Shown here: piece by piece, positions 17,362 through 25,961 of the stretch
Layout: every line of letters starts with the position of its first letter
Numbering within the stretch: position 1 is the stretch's first letter
Assembly (NCBI RefSeq): GCF_017809215.1
Contig: NZ_CP065424.1
Span: 4,874,501-4,938,500 of the forward strand
Direction of reading: 5' to 3'
Source of the DNA: Heyndrickxia oleronia
Lineage (GTDB): Bacteria; Bacillota; Bacilli; Bacillales; Bacillaceae_C
DNA length: 64,000 bases
Translations under genes and position numbers: made by a program
The notes under the pieces: generated by a model
Told to the model about the DNA's origin: nothing
The model's input: only the letters and a program-made list of their open reading frames with translations
Databases searched by the model: none

Positions 17362-17916
17362 TTAGAAGACTAATAATAATTTGATACCGAATGCCAATAA
17401 TATACTTCCACCTAGAGCTTCACTGTATGAGCCGATATATCCTTGAAACTTTCTCCCTAATAATAATCCTATCCATGTCAATAACGTTGCAACCACTCCA
17501 AAACAAATCACAACAGCTGCTGACCTGGCACCAAATATACCTAAGGATAGGCCCACTGAAAAGCTATCTAAACTAACACTTAATGCAAAAACTATTAAAC
17601 CCCACCCAAATGGTTTTATAACAATCCTCTCTTCCTTTTTTAGGCTAGAAAGTATCATTTGTATTCCTAAAATAATTAATAAAATACCACCAATATACTG
17701 TGCGATCATTCCGAACTTATCAGATATAAAATGTCCAGCAATAATCCCGAGAAGAGGCATCCAAACATGAAAAAATCCAATCGTTAATCCTATATAAAAA
17801 ATTTGTTTATAGCGTAGTTGAAACATCCCCATGCCAAGACCAATTGAAAATGCATCCATACCTAATGCAAACGCCATTAGCATTAATGTAAATAATTCTG
17901 CGATGATTGCTTCCAT
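17362..17916 (-). CDS. mntP: Manganese efflux pump MntP
   Basis: Six-helix membrane protein of the MntP (DUF204) family that exports Mn2+. The 184-residue product has the duplicated acidic motifs of the family, ALGMDAFSIGLGMGM in the first half and ALSVSLDSFSVGLSLG in the second. The ATG at 17914-17916 (MEAIIAEL) follows AAAGGAGG by 7 bases and replaces a longer frame. No room is seen for a yybP-ykoY Mn2+ riboswitch in the 92-bp gap upstream. Confidence 0.9.
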   Translation of the reverse strand: MEAIIAELFTLMLMAFALGMDAFSIGLGMGMFQLRYKQIFYIGLTIGFFHVWMPLLGIIAGHFISDKFGMIAQYIGGILLIILGIQMILSSLKKEERIVIKPFGWGLIVFALSVSLDSFSVGLSLGIFGARSAAVVICFGVVATLLTWIGLLLGRKFQGYIGSYSEALGGSILLAFGIKLLLVF

Positions 17917-18008
17917 TCCATTTCCTCCTTTGGACGTGCCTACAGACAACATATGCATGTCCTTAGAGGATTAGAATGTATTTTTAACTGGTCTTCTCTA
18001 GAAAATCA

Positions 18009-19055
18009 TTATTGATGAATCCACCGATGTCCTGCGGCCTTTTCCAAACGATTCATGATCGCCAGGCCAATCCCATCAAGTGGGAAGGTCTCAGCAAAAA
18101 TGATGTCAACATCAAGGTTATTAAATGCTCTTAACGTATCATATAATGAATGTGCAACAGAATGTAAATCGCCTCTTTTTCCACAGGAAATGACGGCATC
18201 CGCAACATACTCTTTTTGTGTTTCCTCTGTCGCTATGACACCTACTTTCATGCCATCATTTTGCTTATTTCGAACTAATTCCTGGAGAAAATTAGTTGTA
18301 CCCTCAACTAAATAAACAGGTGCATCAGGAGCATAATGAGTATATTTCATCCCAGGTGATTTGGGGCGAATGATATTTTTATTTTCAAGACCTGGATCGA
18401 TTGCAATTTCACCAATTACCTGTTCTATTTCTTCCTTTGAAACACCCCCTGGGCGAAGAATCATCGGTATATCCTGTGTACAATCGATGACAGTTGATTC
18501 TACACCTACGCCCGTATCTCCCCCATTAACAATACCTGCTATTCTACCATCCAAATCCTCTAGAACATGCTCAGCAATGGTTGGACTTGGTCTTCCGGAA
18601 CGATTTGCACTCGGCGCAGCAATTGGTAAATTAGATTGATGGATAATTTGAAGGGCAATCGGATGATCTGGCATGCGTATCCCGACTGTTTCCATTCCAG
18701 CAGTTACTTTCTCCGAAAGAACATTCGGTTTACGATTAAAAAGAATGGTTAATGGACCAGGCCAAAACGTATTCATAAGAATTTTTGCCTTTTCAGGTAT
18801 AAACGTTACAATTTCCTCTAATTGACTAAGCTCTGCTATGTGGACAATTAGTGGATTATCACTCGGTCTTCCCTTCGCTTCAAATATTTTCTCTACCGCA
18901 TCGTCTGATAACGCGTTTGCCCCAAGACCATAAACAGTCTCTGTAGGGAATGCAACAACTTCATTTTGTTTTAATAAATTTGCTGCTTTTTCTAATTGTG
19001 GATTATTTGGGGAAATATCCACATTTTTATCCACAAACCACTGAATAGTTTTCAT
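18009..19055 (-). CDS. ywlC: Threonylcarbamoyl-AMP synthase (Sua5/YwlC)
   Basis: Makes L-threonylcarbamoyl-AMP from threonine, bicarbonate and ATP, the first step of the t6A37 modification of ANN-decoding tRNAs. The 348-residue protein has an N-terminal YrdC domain (VAFPTETVYGLGANA, KGRPSDNPLIVHI, SANRSGRPSPT) and a C-terminal Sua5 domain (about 215-348) joined by a linker containing SPGMKYTHYAP, the Sua5 signature. Length and position match B. subtilis YwlC. Confidence 0.94.
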   Translation of the reverse strand: MKTIQWFVDKNVDISPNNPQLEKAANLLKQNEVVAFPTETVYGLGANALSDDAVEKIFEAKGRPSDNPLIVHIAELSQLEEIVTFIPEKAKILMNTFWPGPLTILFNRKPNVLSEKVTAGMETVGIRMPDHPIALQIIHQSNLPIAAPSANRSGRPSPTIAEHVLEDLDGRIAGIVNGGDTGVGVESTVIDCTQDIPMILRPGGVSKEEIEQVIGEIAIDPGLENKNIIRPKSPGMKYTHYAPDAPVYLVEGTTNFLQELVRNKQNDGMKVGVIATEETQKEYVADAVISCGKRGDLHSVAHSLYDTLRAFNNLDVDIIFAETFPLDGIGLAIMNRLEKAAGHRWIHQ

Positions 19056-19188
19056 AGCATATCACCTCTTCTTCTATGTTGAAAATTAATCCTCAAAATT
19101 GAACAATGTCGAGTTTTATCTTATTTTGTCAGTTATCGATTCATTTCTCCTTTGAAAGTATATTAAAAAGAAGTAATGAAAACAAGTA

Positions 19189-19277
19189 TTATCCACAATA
19201 TGTGGATAATTTCATAAATAAAGTGGATAACTTTTTAGAAAAATGTGAATAACCACTTTAATAATAAAATATCCACA
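19189..19277. promoter_or_regulatory. DnaA-box cluster between ywlC and spoIIR
   Basis: Five sites match TTATNCACA: TTATCCACA at 19189, its complement TGTGGATAA at 19201, AGTGGATAA at 19222 (one mismatch), TGTGAATAA at 19244, and ATATCCACA at 19269 (one mismatch). The first two form a palindrome around ATA, and later spacings are 21-25 bp, close to two helical turns. Confidence 0.7.
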
Positions 19278-19290
19278 AAGAAAACAAAAA

Positions 19291-19308
19291 AGAAGTCTTG
19301 CGACTCCT
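19291..19308 (-). terminator. Intrinsic terminator of spoIIR
   Basis: On the minus strand AGGAGTC, loop GCAA, GACTTCT, then a U-run; one G-U pair. It starts at the spoIIR stop codon. Confidence 0.6.
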
Positions 19309-19309
19309 G

Positions 19310-20104
19310 CTAGAATACCTTCTCAAATAATTCTACTATAAAAAACTTAACCTTTACATCATCTTCATCCTCATTATCTTTTACATATAAAGGTTCCGTT
19401 GAAGAATTCTTGCCTTTCTTTTTACTTATTTCTGTAGACTTATCCTCATTATCCTTATTCTTACTATCAAACTTCTCAATATCCACATTTTCTACATTCT
19501 TTTGTTGATTATTCTCCTTCATTTGTGTTACAGCATTTTCTTTATTACGCTCCGTTGATTCCTTTTTTTCTTCATTACTACTATCAAATCCCGGACTTAC
19601 TGCTACACCGTTAGAAAAATCTAGAAAACATAATGGAGGGTACAGAACACACCACCAGTTGGCTCCATCACCTTTACCAAGTGTAATTAGTACTGCCTCA
19701 TATTTACCTGCTGGATATAAAAATTGTCCATATAGCTTAGTAGGAAATTGAACTTGACCAAACTCCACTTTGACGGATTGTTTACTGTTTTCTTCCTTTA
19801 CAACACGTTCTGCTATCATTTGAATATCACCTAAATGAGATTGGATGACTTCTCTTGCATCCTCAATAGATGTCAGACTTTCCACCCATCTTGTGATTTC
19901 TTTATTTACTTCATCACGTACTTTTCGCTTTATCGCTTGATCCTTTTGCGTATCACTATTGGCTAAGATCCGCAGACGAACCGCCTCCTGAGGTATAACA
20001 ATGGTTTCATCCGCAACACTTTCTTGCTTTGGTATATATAAACTTAGAATTGTGCCAATTGATAACATCATAATATAAATCCATGCTACATTTTTTTTAT
20101 TCAT
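19310..20104 (-). CDS. spoIIR: Stage II sporulation protein R
   Basis: Forespore-made secreted signal that triggers SpoIIGA to process pro-sigma-E in the mother cell. The N-terminus has a signal/anchor helix (AWIYIMMLSIGTILSLYI), then the core EAVRLRILANSD, QFPTKLYGQFLYPAGKYEAVLITLG and GDGANWWCVLYPPLCFLDFS, nearly the same as B. subtilis SpoIIR. Residues about 180-250 are a low-complexity K/E/N/D-rich stretch before the conserved end VKFFIVELFEKVF. I prefer the ATG at 20102-20104; an ATG four codons upstream is possible. Sigma-F control is expected from the family, but I did not see a clear promoter. Confidence 0.93.
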   Translation of the reverse strand: MNKKNVAWIYIMMLSIGTILSLYIPKQESVADETIVIPQEAVRLRILANSDTQKDQAIKRKVRDEVNKEITRWVESLTSIEDAREVIQSHLGDIQMIAERVVKEENSKQSVKVEFGQVQFPTKLYGQFLYPAGKYEAVLITLGKGDGANWWCVLYPPLCFLDFSNGVAVSPGFDSSNEEKKESTERNKENAVTQMKENNQQKNVENVDIEKFDSKNKDNEDKSTEISKKKGKNSSTEPLYVKDNEDEDDVKVKFFIVELFEKVF

Positions 20105-20272
20105 TTTCTCCACCATCCCTTACTAAGATATTGTGGACAAAATGTTGAAATCTTAAACTAGTAAACTTGAATTTTTTTATAGAAGTAATTCTCATAAGAC
20201 GATTTACTTTTAATGTACTTTTCGTATTCGTTATTAACCCTATATTTATTGGTTGATTTAGAAATGAGCCTA

Positions 20273-20310
20273 TAAAAAAAAGACTACCTAAAAAAGTAAA
20301 GCCAGGTAGC
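20273..20310 (-). terminator. Intrinsic terminator of the prfA-prmC operon
   Basis: On the minus strand CTACCT (complement of 20304-20309) pairs with AGGTAG (20284-20289), followed by U8. It lies 14 bp after the prmC stop. Confidence 0.6.
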
Positions 20311-20323
20311 CCATAAATTCATT

Positions 20324-21187
20324 TTATATTTCACAAAAAACCATTCGATCCTTTCCATTTATGTCATTTACTATTTCAATGACACTTTGTGGAAATGACT
20401 TTCTAAGGATTTCAGCGACTTGTTCCCCTTGACCCATTCCAATTTCAAACCCAATTAATGCCTTCTCCCTAATAACTTCAGGAATCTGTTCCATTAATCT
20501 TCTATAATAATCGAGCCCGTCAAATCCTCCAAATAGTGCCTGATGTGGTTCGTGATCCTTCACCACATCAGATAATACTTCAATATCTCTGTTCGGAATA
20601 TAGGGAGGATTGGATAATATAATATCCACTTTTTCCTTTGCCTTAATAATAGGGATTAATAAATCACCTTGTATAAAAGAAATATCCGCTTTATACCGGG
20701 CTGCATTTTTTTTCGCTATTTCCAACGCACTTCCAGATATGTCTATGGCTGAAGTAAAAAGATATGGGCATTCAAGTTTCATTGTGATAGCAATAATTCC
20801 ACTACCAGTACCTATATCGACCATTTTCAAATCCTTTTGGTCTGGAAACATTCGCTTAGTTCTAGTAATGGCTTCAACAATTAATTCCTCTGTCTCTGGA
20901 CGAGGGATAAGTACATCCTGATTAACGATAAACTCCCTGCCATAGAACTCTTCATAGCCCATTATATGCTGAATAGGAACTCCACCTGCATGCATCCTAA
21001 CAGCTTTATAAAAATCTTTCTGTACTTGCTCCGGAAGAACCAATTGTTGGTTTGCAAATAACTGAGATCTACTCATCTGTAGATAATGTCTCAGCAGGAT
21101 TTCACCTGCATTCGCGTCCCGTTGATGTTCCACTAAAAAAGAAGAAGCCCATTGCAGAGCTTCAAAGACTTTTTGGCCTTGAACCAT
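20324..21187 (-). CDS. prmC: Peptide chain release factor N5-glutamine methyltransferase
   Basis: Uses S-adenosylmethionine to methylate the Gln of the GGQ motif in release factors, raising termination efficiency. The 287-residue product has an N-terminal helical domain, the SAM motif MVDIGTGSGIIA and the substrate motif SNPPYIPN. Its ATG overlaps the prfA stop by one base, tying it to its own substrate gene, the usual arrangement. Confidence 0.95.
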   Translation of the reverse strand: MVQGQKVFEALQWASSFLVEHQRDANAGEILLRHYLQMSRSQLFANQQLVLPEQVQKDFYKAVRMHAGGVPIQHIMGYEEFYGREFIVNQDVLIPRPETEELIVEAITRTKRMFPDQKDLKMVDIGTGSGIIAITMKLECPYLFTSAIDISGSALEIAKKNAARYKADISFIQGDLLIPIIKAKEKVDIILSNPPYIPNRDIEVLSDVVKDHEPHQALFGGFDGLDYYRRLMEQIPEVIREKALIGFEIGMGQGEQVAEILRKSFPQSVIEIVNDINGKDRMVFCEI

Positions 21188-22257
21188 TAGTCATTCACAC
21201 TTTCTAGTTTATGGGATTGATCTTCCAAAATAAGCGCATCTATAATATCATCCATTTTTCCTTGAAGAATCTGATCCAATTTTTGAATAGTTAATCCGAT
21301 ACGGTGATCAGTAACACGATTTTGCGGGAAATTATACGTACGAATACGTTCTGAACGATCTCCCGTCCCAACAGCAGACTTACGATTGGCATCATATTCT
21401 GCTTGTGCTTCTTGTTGAAATTTATCATAGACACGTGCACGTAAAACCTTCATTGCCTTTTCCTTATTCTTTATTTGTGATTTCTCATCTTGGCAAGAAA
21501 CTACTGTTCCAGTTGGAATATGTGTTAAACGAACTGCTGACATGGTCGTGTTAACGCTTTGTCCACCTGGTCCACTAGACGCAAACGTATCTACACGAAT
21601 ATCCTTTTCATGTATTTCCACTTCAACCTCTTCAGCTTCAGGTAGAACTGCTACCGTCGCAGTAGACGTATGAATACGACCACCTGATTCTGTCTCTGGT
21701 ACACGTTGAACACGATGAGCTCCATTTTCAAATTTTAGTTTTGAAAATGCTCCCTTCCCATTAATCATGAAAATAATTTCCTTATAGCCGCCTACACCAG
21801 TTGTACTAGCCTCAATCACTTCAGTTTTCCAACCTTGAGCCTCTGCATAACGACTATACATTCGATAAAGATCGCCTGCAAAAAGAGCTGCCTCGTCTCC
21901 ACCTGCTGCTCCGCGAATCTCCATAATAACGTTCTTATCATCATTAGGATCTTTTGGTAAAAGTAATATTTTTAAACGGTCTTCAAAGCCTTCAATTTGT
22001 TCTTCTAATTCATGTATTTCTTCTTTAACCATCTCACGCATTTCATTATCAAGCTTTTCTTCTAACATTGCTTTTGCATCTTTAAATTGCTGTTGAACTT
22101 CTTTATATTCACGATACACCATAACTGTTTCCTGAATATCAGACTGTTCCTTTGAATATTCTCTTAATTTTTTTGTATCGTTAATAATTTCAGGATCGCT
22201 TAAAAGTTCATTGAGCTTCTCATAACGATCTTCTACAATTTGTAATCGATCAAACAT
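21187..22257 (-). CDS. prfA: Peptide chain release factor 1
   Basis: Recognises UAA and UAG and triggers peptide release on the ribosome. The 356-residue protein has the anticodon-mimic region VPETESGGRIHTS and the catalytic GGQ in SSGPGGQSVNTT. The Gln is the target of the adjacent PrmC. Length equals that of B. subtilis RF1. A GAGGTG ribosome site precedes the ATG. The 328-bp gap upstream (22258-22585) holds only the lipoprotein terminator and presumably the prfA promoter; I saw nothing else in it. Confidence 0.96.
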   Translation of the reverse strand: MFDRLQIVEDRYEKLNELLSDPEIINDTKKLREYSKEQSDIQETVMVYREYKEVQQQFKDAKAMLEEKLDNEMREMVKEEIHELEEQIEGFEDRLKILLLPKDPNDDKNVIMEIRGAAGGDEAALFAGDLYRMYSRYAEAQGWKTEVIEASTTGVGGYKEIIFMINGKGAFSKLKFENGAHRVQRVPETESGGRIHTSTATVAVLPEAEEVEVEIHEKDIRVDTFASSGPGGQSVNTTMSAVRLTHIPTGTVVSCQDEKSQIKNKEKAMKVLRARVYDKFQQEAQAEYDANRKSAVGTGDRSERIRTYNFPQNRVTDHRIGLTIQKLDQILQGKMDDIIDALILEDQSHKLESVND

Positions 22258-22550
22258 GGCATTTCACCTCTATTATCATAAGCTTACGCTTAAAAAATTA
22301 TAAATGATTCTATCTAAAGTCTTAATGGATCTCATTATCAATTATGTCCGTAACAGTACTATTATAGTATACTCGACTACCCTCGTAAATAGGAAACGCC
22401 CTTTGTTCACTCTTTCAAACTAACCTTCTGTAAAAAAAGTTCATACATCTTTCCATCTATGACAAGGAATAGTTGAGCATTCGAATTTTTAATTTTACTA
22501 ATGATTTCTGCTCATTAAGGATTCTATAGCTTCAAATCCATATAAAAAGA

Positions 22551-22577
22551 CTGTCTGAATAAGTAAGTATCAGACAG
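22551..22577. terminator. Intrinsic terminator after the lipoprotein gene
   Basis: CTGTCTGA (22551-22558) pairs with TCAGACAG (22570-22577). U-rich sequence follows on the minus strand and T7 on the plus strand, so it may act in both directions. Confidence 0.75.
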
Positions 22578-22585
22578 CCCTTTTT

Positions 22586-22993
22586 TTATTGTTCATCAAT
22601 CTTTACATTAATATCATATTTCGGCAAAGCTTGAATGAGCTTCTTATGAAGCTTTGATTCCTCTTTCATTCGTTCATGATGGGTTAAACGTTTATTCGTA
22701 TGAACATTCACCCACATATTATTTCCATTAATCCAAACAGAAGAAGGTACATACCCCTTTTGGCTTCTTACGACATCCTTCGCCTTATCTACTTCAGAAC
22801 CTACCGTAGGTTGAGGGTCACCCTTTTTTAAATCAATCATATTTGGATTTTCATTCGTTTGACTAGTAGAAATCTCTCTATACTTATTATCCTTAGCCCC
22901 ATTATTTGTAAGTGCATCATCATTTAACTGATTGCTCCCACAACCTGATAATAAACCTAATAAGAATAGAAAGCTAATTGTCAATTTCCACAT
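22586..22993 (-). CDS. Small lipoprotein, possibly YhcN/YlaJ-like
   Basis: Exported lipoprotein of 135 residues. It has a type II signal peptide with lipobox L-L-S-G-C at about residues 14-18, an Asn-rich linker, then a compact alpha/beta region (SSVWINGNNMWVNVHTNK, HERMKEESKLHKKLIQALP). The ATG at 22991-22993 lies 6 bases after GGAGGTG. The C-terminal half recalls the sporulation lipoprotein family YhcN/YlaJ, but I am not certain. It has its own terminator and no operon partner. Confidence 0.7.
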   Translation of the reverse strand: MWKLTISFLFLLGLLSGCGSNQLNDDALTNNGAKDNKYREISTSQTNENPNMIDLKKGDPQPTVGSEVDKAKDVVRSQKGYVPSSVWINGNNMWVNVHTNKRLTHHERMKEESKLHKKLIQALPKYDINVKIDEQ

Positions 22994-23055
22994 AAACTGC
23001 ACCTCCATAGGAATAGCTTTTCCTGATGAAGAATGTTTATGTAGAACTACAACTT

Positions 23056-23091
23056 AAAAAGGCTCTTTTCTCAAACATTGTTGCTATTAGT
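23056..23091 (+). repeat. Fragment of the dispersed MITE-like repeat (copy 1)
   Basis: Begins AAAAAGGCTCTTTTCTCAAA and continues CATTGTTGCTATTAG; this matches the left ends of the fuller copies at 49984 and (reverse strand) 57868. Only about 35 bp of the element remain. Confidence 0.6.
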
Positions 23092-23199
23092 TATTGTTTT
23101 ACTTTAAAAATAGGTTGGAGGTCGACATCCTTCATTCCTTGTTGATATTAGTTATTGTTTTATTTTAAAAATAGGTTAGAGGTCGACATCCTTCATTCC
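23078..23199. repeat. 61-bp tandem duplication, two copies
   Basis: Copies at 23078-23138 and 23139-23199 differ at three positions. Each starts TTGTTG, contains AAAAATAGGTT and ends GTCGACATCCTTCATTCC. The first copy starts inside the MITE-like fragment. Neither strand encodes a plausible protein. Confidence 0.9.
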
Positions 23200-23219
23200 C
23201 GCATAAAGTATCCCCTTAA

Positions 23220-24455
23220 TCAACTGTATTGTAATGCTTCTTCCTTCTGATTGATTAATTCTTCTTTGATTATTTGGATGGTTTGATCAATATTTTCCTT
23301 CGTATGCGCCGCTGACATAAAAAATCTAATTCTTGCTTGGCTTTCCTTAACAGCTGGATAAACAATAGGCATTGCATTCACACCTCTTTGATAAAGCTTT
23401 TCAGCAAAAATAAGAGCCTTATCAGTATTTCCTATAATCATCGGAATGATAGGTGTGTCACAACTATCTCCAGTATTTACATCCAATGACTTTAACTTTG
23501 AAAGGAAGTAAGTTGAATTCTTCTTTAGCCTTTCAAATAAATGCTCTTCTCTCTCACATATTTCTAATGATGCATACGCAGCTGCGGCATTGGCAGGAGT
23601 TATACCAACACTAAAAATAAATCCCGGAGAATTGTATCTTAAATAATGAATAAATCTTTTACTACCCGCGATATATCCCCCACAGCTGTTAAGTGATTTA
23701 CTTAATGTACCCATTAATACATCTACTTCTTTTGGATCAATATTGTAATAACTTGTCACTCCACGACCATTTTCACCAATTGTACCAATTGAGTGTGCTT
23801 CGTCGACCATTAAGAGTGCGTTATATTTGTTTTTTAATTTGATCAACTCAGGTAGTTTGCAAATATCTCCATCCATACTATAAACACCTTCTACAACAAT
23901 TAGAACACGTCGGTATTTGTATCTCAATTTTTTCAACTTACTTTCAAGACTTTCCATATCATTATGTTTAAATGGCCTTCTTTTGGCCTTCGATAAAATA
24001 GCTCCTTGAATAATACTATTATGTGCTAATGCATCATATAGAATTAAATCCTCTCCATTTACAAGATTTCCAATCGTATTTACATTTGTACTATGGCCAC
24101 CTACTTGTACAATTGCATCTTCTGTTCCAATAAAAGATGCAATCTTTTTTTCTAATCTTGAGTGAAGCTCAATTTCTCCACTTAATAATCTACTTCCAGA
24201 TACGCTTGTTCCATATTGTTGTATAGCTTTATATACTTGCTCATTTATTTCCTCACAACCATTCATTCCTAAATAATTATAAGTTGAGTAATTAATCATT
24301 TCTTTTCCATTAATGATTATCGTATTCGATGCAATTCCATCATTCACTCTAAAGTACGGTACAGTTCCTTTTTCCATAAAATACTCAGAAAAGCTCGTAA
24401 CCTCCGGAAAACAATCAATACTAGAGGACTTATCAAGTTCATTTTTTGAATTCAC
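23220..24455 (-). CDS. Alpha-oxoamine synthase (KBL/AONS/SPT-like PLP enzyme)
   Basis: Member of the PLP family that condenses an amino acid with an acyl-CoA with loss of CO2 (as in 2-amino-3-ketobutyrate ligase, 8-amino-7-oxononanoate synthase, serine palmitoyltransferase). The 411-residue protein has NYSTYNYLGM, GTSVSGSRLLSG, DEAHSIGTIGENGRG and the PLP-lysine block GTLSKSLNSCGGYIAGS. The start is GTG behind GAGGAGGAA. It stands alone, with no biotin, threonine or lipid genes nearby, so the substrate cannot be assigned. The gene is absent at this place in B. subtilis. Its promoter region carries a Spo0A-type box. Confidence 0.82.
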   Translation of the reverse strand: MNSKNELDKSSSIDCFPEVTSFSEYFMEKGTVPYFRVNDGIASNTIIINGKEMINYSTYNYLGMNGCEEINEQVYKAIQQYGTSVSGSRLLSGEIELHSRLEKKIASFIGTEDAIVQVGGHSTNVNTIGNLVNGEDLILYDALAHNSIIQGAILSKAKRRPFKHNDMESLESKLKKLRYKYRRVLIVVEGVYSMDGDICKLPELIKLKNKYNALLMVDEAHSIGTIGENGRGVTSYYNIDPKEVDVLMGTLSKSLNSCGGYIAGSKRFIHYLRYNSPGFIFSVGITPANAAAAYASLEICEREEHLFERLKKNSTYFLSKLKSLDVNTGDSCDTPIIPMIIGNTDKALIFAEKLYQRGVNAMPIVYPAVKESQARIRFFMSAAHTKENIDQTIQIIKEELINQKEEALQYS

Positions 24456-24849
24456 AGCAAATTCCTCCTCATCAAATATTTAACAGTTTTGTTTTATAGA
24501 ACTTCCTTGTTCTAATTAAGATAAAAATCCATACTTACTAAGTGGCTTTTCCTCTGAAAAGGACTATGGGGAAATAAGGAGTCTTGTTGTATGTCCATTT
24601 TATTGGACGAAAGCGAAGATATCATGAATTTTCAAAATCAATAAACTTGTCGAAATTTATTTTATTATATAGAAGTATGTATAGAAAAACAATGATTTTT
24701 AGTTCTTTTTCACTATTTATGGAAAAATAATGAAATATACTAGATGTTTTTCAAAATTTATTACTTTACTGAAATTAAATGAGGTTTAAAACGTGATTCG
24801 AAAGTTAATTTTTTAAAGGAGTCATCAAAAAAAGCCTCTAAAAAGAGAC
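24456..24849 (-). other. Intergenic control region of the oxoamine synthase gene
   Basis: This 394-bp stretch has no gene. It holds the promoter and 0A-like box listed separately, a small imperfect repeat AGAAC/GTTCT near 24500-24515, and a CTTTTC/GAAAAG hairpin near 24546-24561. I see no riboswitch. Confidence 0.5.
24648..24692 (-). promoter_or_regulatory. Sigma-A promoter with adjacent Spo0A-type box
   Basis: Minus strand TTGTTT (24687-24692), 17-bp spacer, TATAAT (24664-24669). Just downstream, covering the expected start site, plus strand 24648-24655 reads TTGTCGAA, which contains the Spo0A consensus TGTCGAA. Confidence 0.55.
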
Positions 24850-25467
24850 TTATTCTACACTAGTAACAATTTGTTTTAGAGGTATACTAATTCCCTCTGG
24901 GACTTCATGATGATGACGACAGCGAGCTTCATAAGCTTCCGAAGCACCCACAAGGATGATTGGATCATCCGCACAAGCTGGTTTACCATTAATTAAACGT
25001 TGAGTTCTACTTGCAGGTGATCCACAAACTGTACATACTGCCTGGAGCTTTGTTACTAATTCTGCAATAGCCATAAGTTTTGGCATCGGCCCGAAAGGAA
25101 CCCCTCTGAAATCTTGATCAAGTCCAGCCAAAATAACCCGATGTCCATTATTCGCTAATTCTTGAACAACCTCAACAATTTCTTCATCGAAAAACTGTGC
25201 CTCATCTATGGCAATGATATCAATATTTCTATGTATGTTTTCAAAGATATCACGTGCTTTTTCTATCGGAAGGGCAATAACCGAGGTACCGTTATGAGAA
25301 ACAACTGATTCTTTGCTGTAGCGGTCATCCAACTTAGGTTTAAATACAGCAATTTCTTGTTTAGCAAACTGTGCACGACGTACACGTCTGATTAGTTCTT
25401 CAGACTTGCCTGAAAACATACTGCCACAAATTACTTCTATCCAACCTGAGTGTTCCATTACATACAT
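24850..25467 (-). CDS. tdk: Thymidine kinase
   Basis: Salvage enzyme phosphorylating thymidine to dTMP. The 205-residue type II kinase has the P-loop GSMFSGKSEEL, DEAQFF, and a zinc site (CTVCGSPASRTQR with a later CRHHH). I chose ATG 25465-25467 (MYVMEHSGW), matching B. subtilis Tdk; a longer frame runs into the rpmE terminator. A GGAGG lies about 11 bases upstream, a long spacing. Only about 40 bp separate it from the strong terminator after rpmE. Confidence 0.94.
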   Translation of the reverse strand: MYVMEHSGWIEVICGSMFSGKSEELIRRVRRAQFAKQEIAVFKPKLDDRYSKESVVSHNGTSVIALPIEKARDIFENIHRNIDIIAIDEAQFFDEEIVEVVQELANNGHRVILAGLDQDFRGVPFGPMPKLMAIAELVTKLQAVCTVCGSPASRTQRLINGKPACADDPIILVGASEAYEARCRHHHEVPEGISIPLKQIVTSVE

Positions 25468-25508
25468 TGATTGAGCATCCTCCCTCCGATTTTCAAATTT
25501 ACAGAAAT

Positions 25509-25540
25509 AAAAAACAGGCAAGCTTTCTTGCCTGTTTTTT
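25509..25540 (-). terminator. Strong intrinsic terminator after rpmE
   Basis: AAAAAACAGGCAAG (25509-25522) and CTTGCCTGTTTTTT (25527-25540) form a perfect 14-bp stem with loop CTTT, four bases after the rpmE stop and immediately upstream of tdk. Confidence 0.88.
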
Positions 25541-25544
25541 ATCA

Positions 25545-25751
25545 TTATTGTTGTTTAAAACCGTATTTTTTATTGAATCGGTCAACACGTCCATCAGCAG
25601 AAGCGAATTTTTGGCGACCAGTATAGAATGGATGACATTCTGAGCATACCTCAACACGAATCTCTTCTTTTACTGAACCACTTTCGAATTCGTTACCGCA
25701 AGCGCATTTAACCATTGCTTTTTTGTATCCTGGATGAATACCTGCTTTCAT
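25545..25751 (-). CDS. rpmE: 50S ribosomal protein L31 (zinc-binding form)
   Basis: Large-subunit ribosomal protein at the intersubunit bridge, 68 residues. The zinc-ligand cysteines are present (KCACG and VCSECHPF), so this is the C+ form used in zinc-replete cells. Start chosen at MKAGIHPGYKK, which matches B. subtilis L31; an ATG three codons upstream is less well placed from the AAAGGAG site. Confidence 0.95.
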   Translation of the reverse strand: MKAGIHPGYKKAMVKCACGNEFESGSVKEEIRVEVCSECHPFYTGRQKFASADGRVDRFNKKYGFKQQ

Positions 25752-25961
25752 TCTTTTCATCTCCTTTGCCCTGAGTCATTTCGAAACAGAGTTATATATT
25801 TCTATGGGTTCAAAGAAAGTTATAATGATAACGATCTTTAGAAAATCTTGATTTCTGATTTTCTCCATTAGAATTTACAAACACATGGGTATATTATAAC
25901 AAGCTATTTTTTGAAATGCAATATTACAGTTTAATATTTACTATCCACTTTTTCCCTTATA

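Noticed and set aside
17917..18008. Possible yybP-ykoY manganese riboswitch before mntP
   Set aside because: Only 92 bp available and no recognisable conserved loop; cannot be supported.
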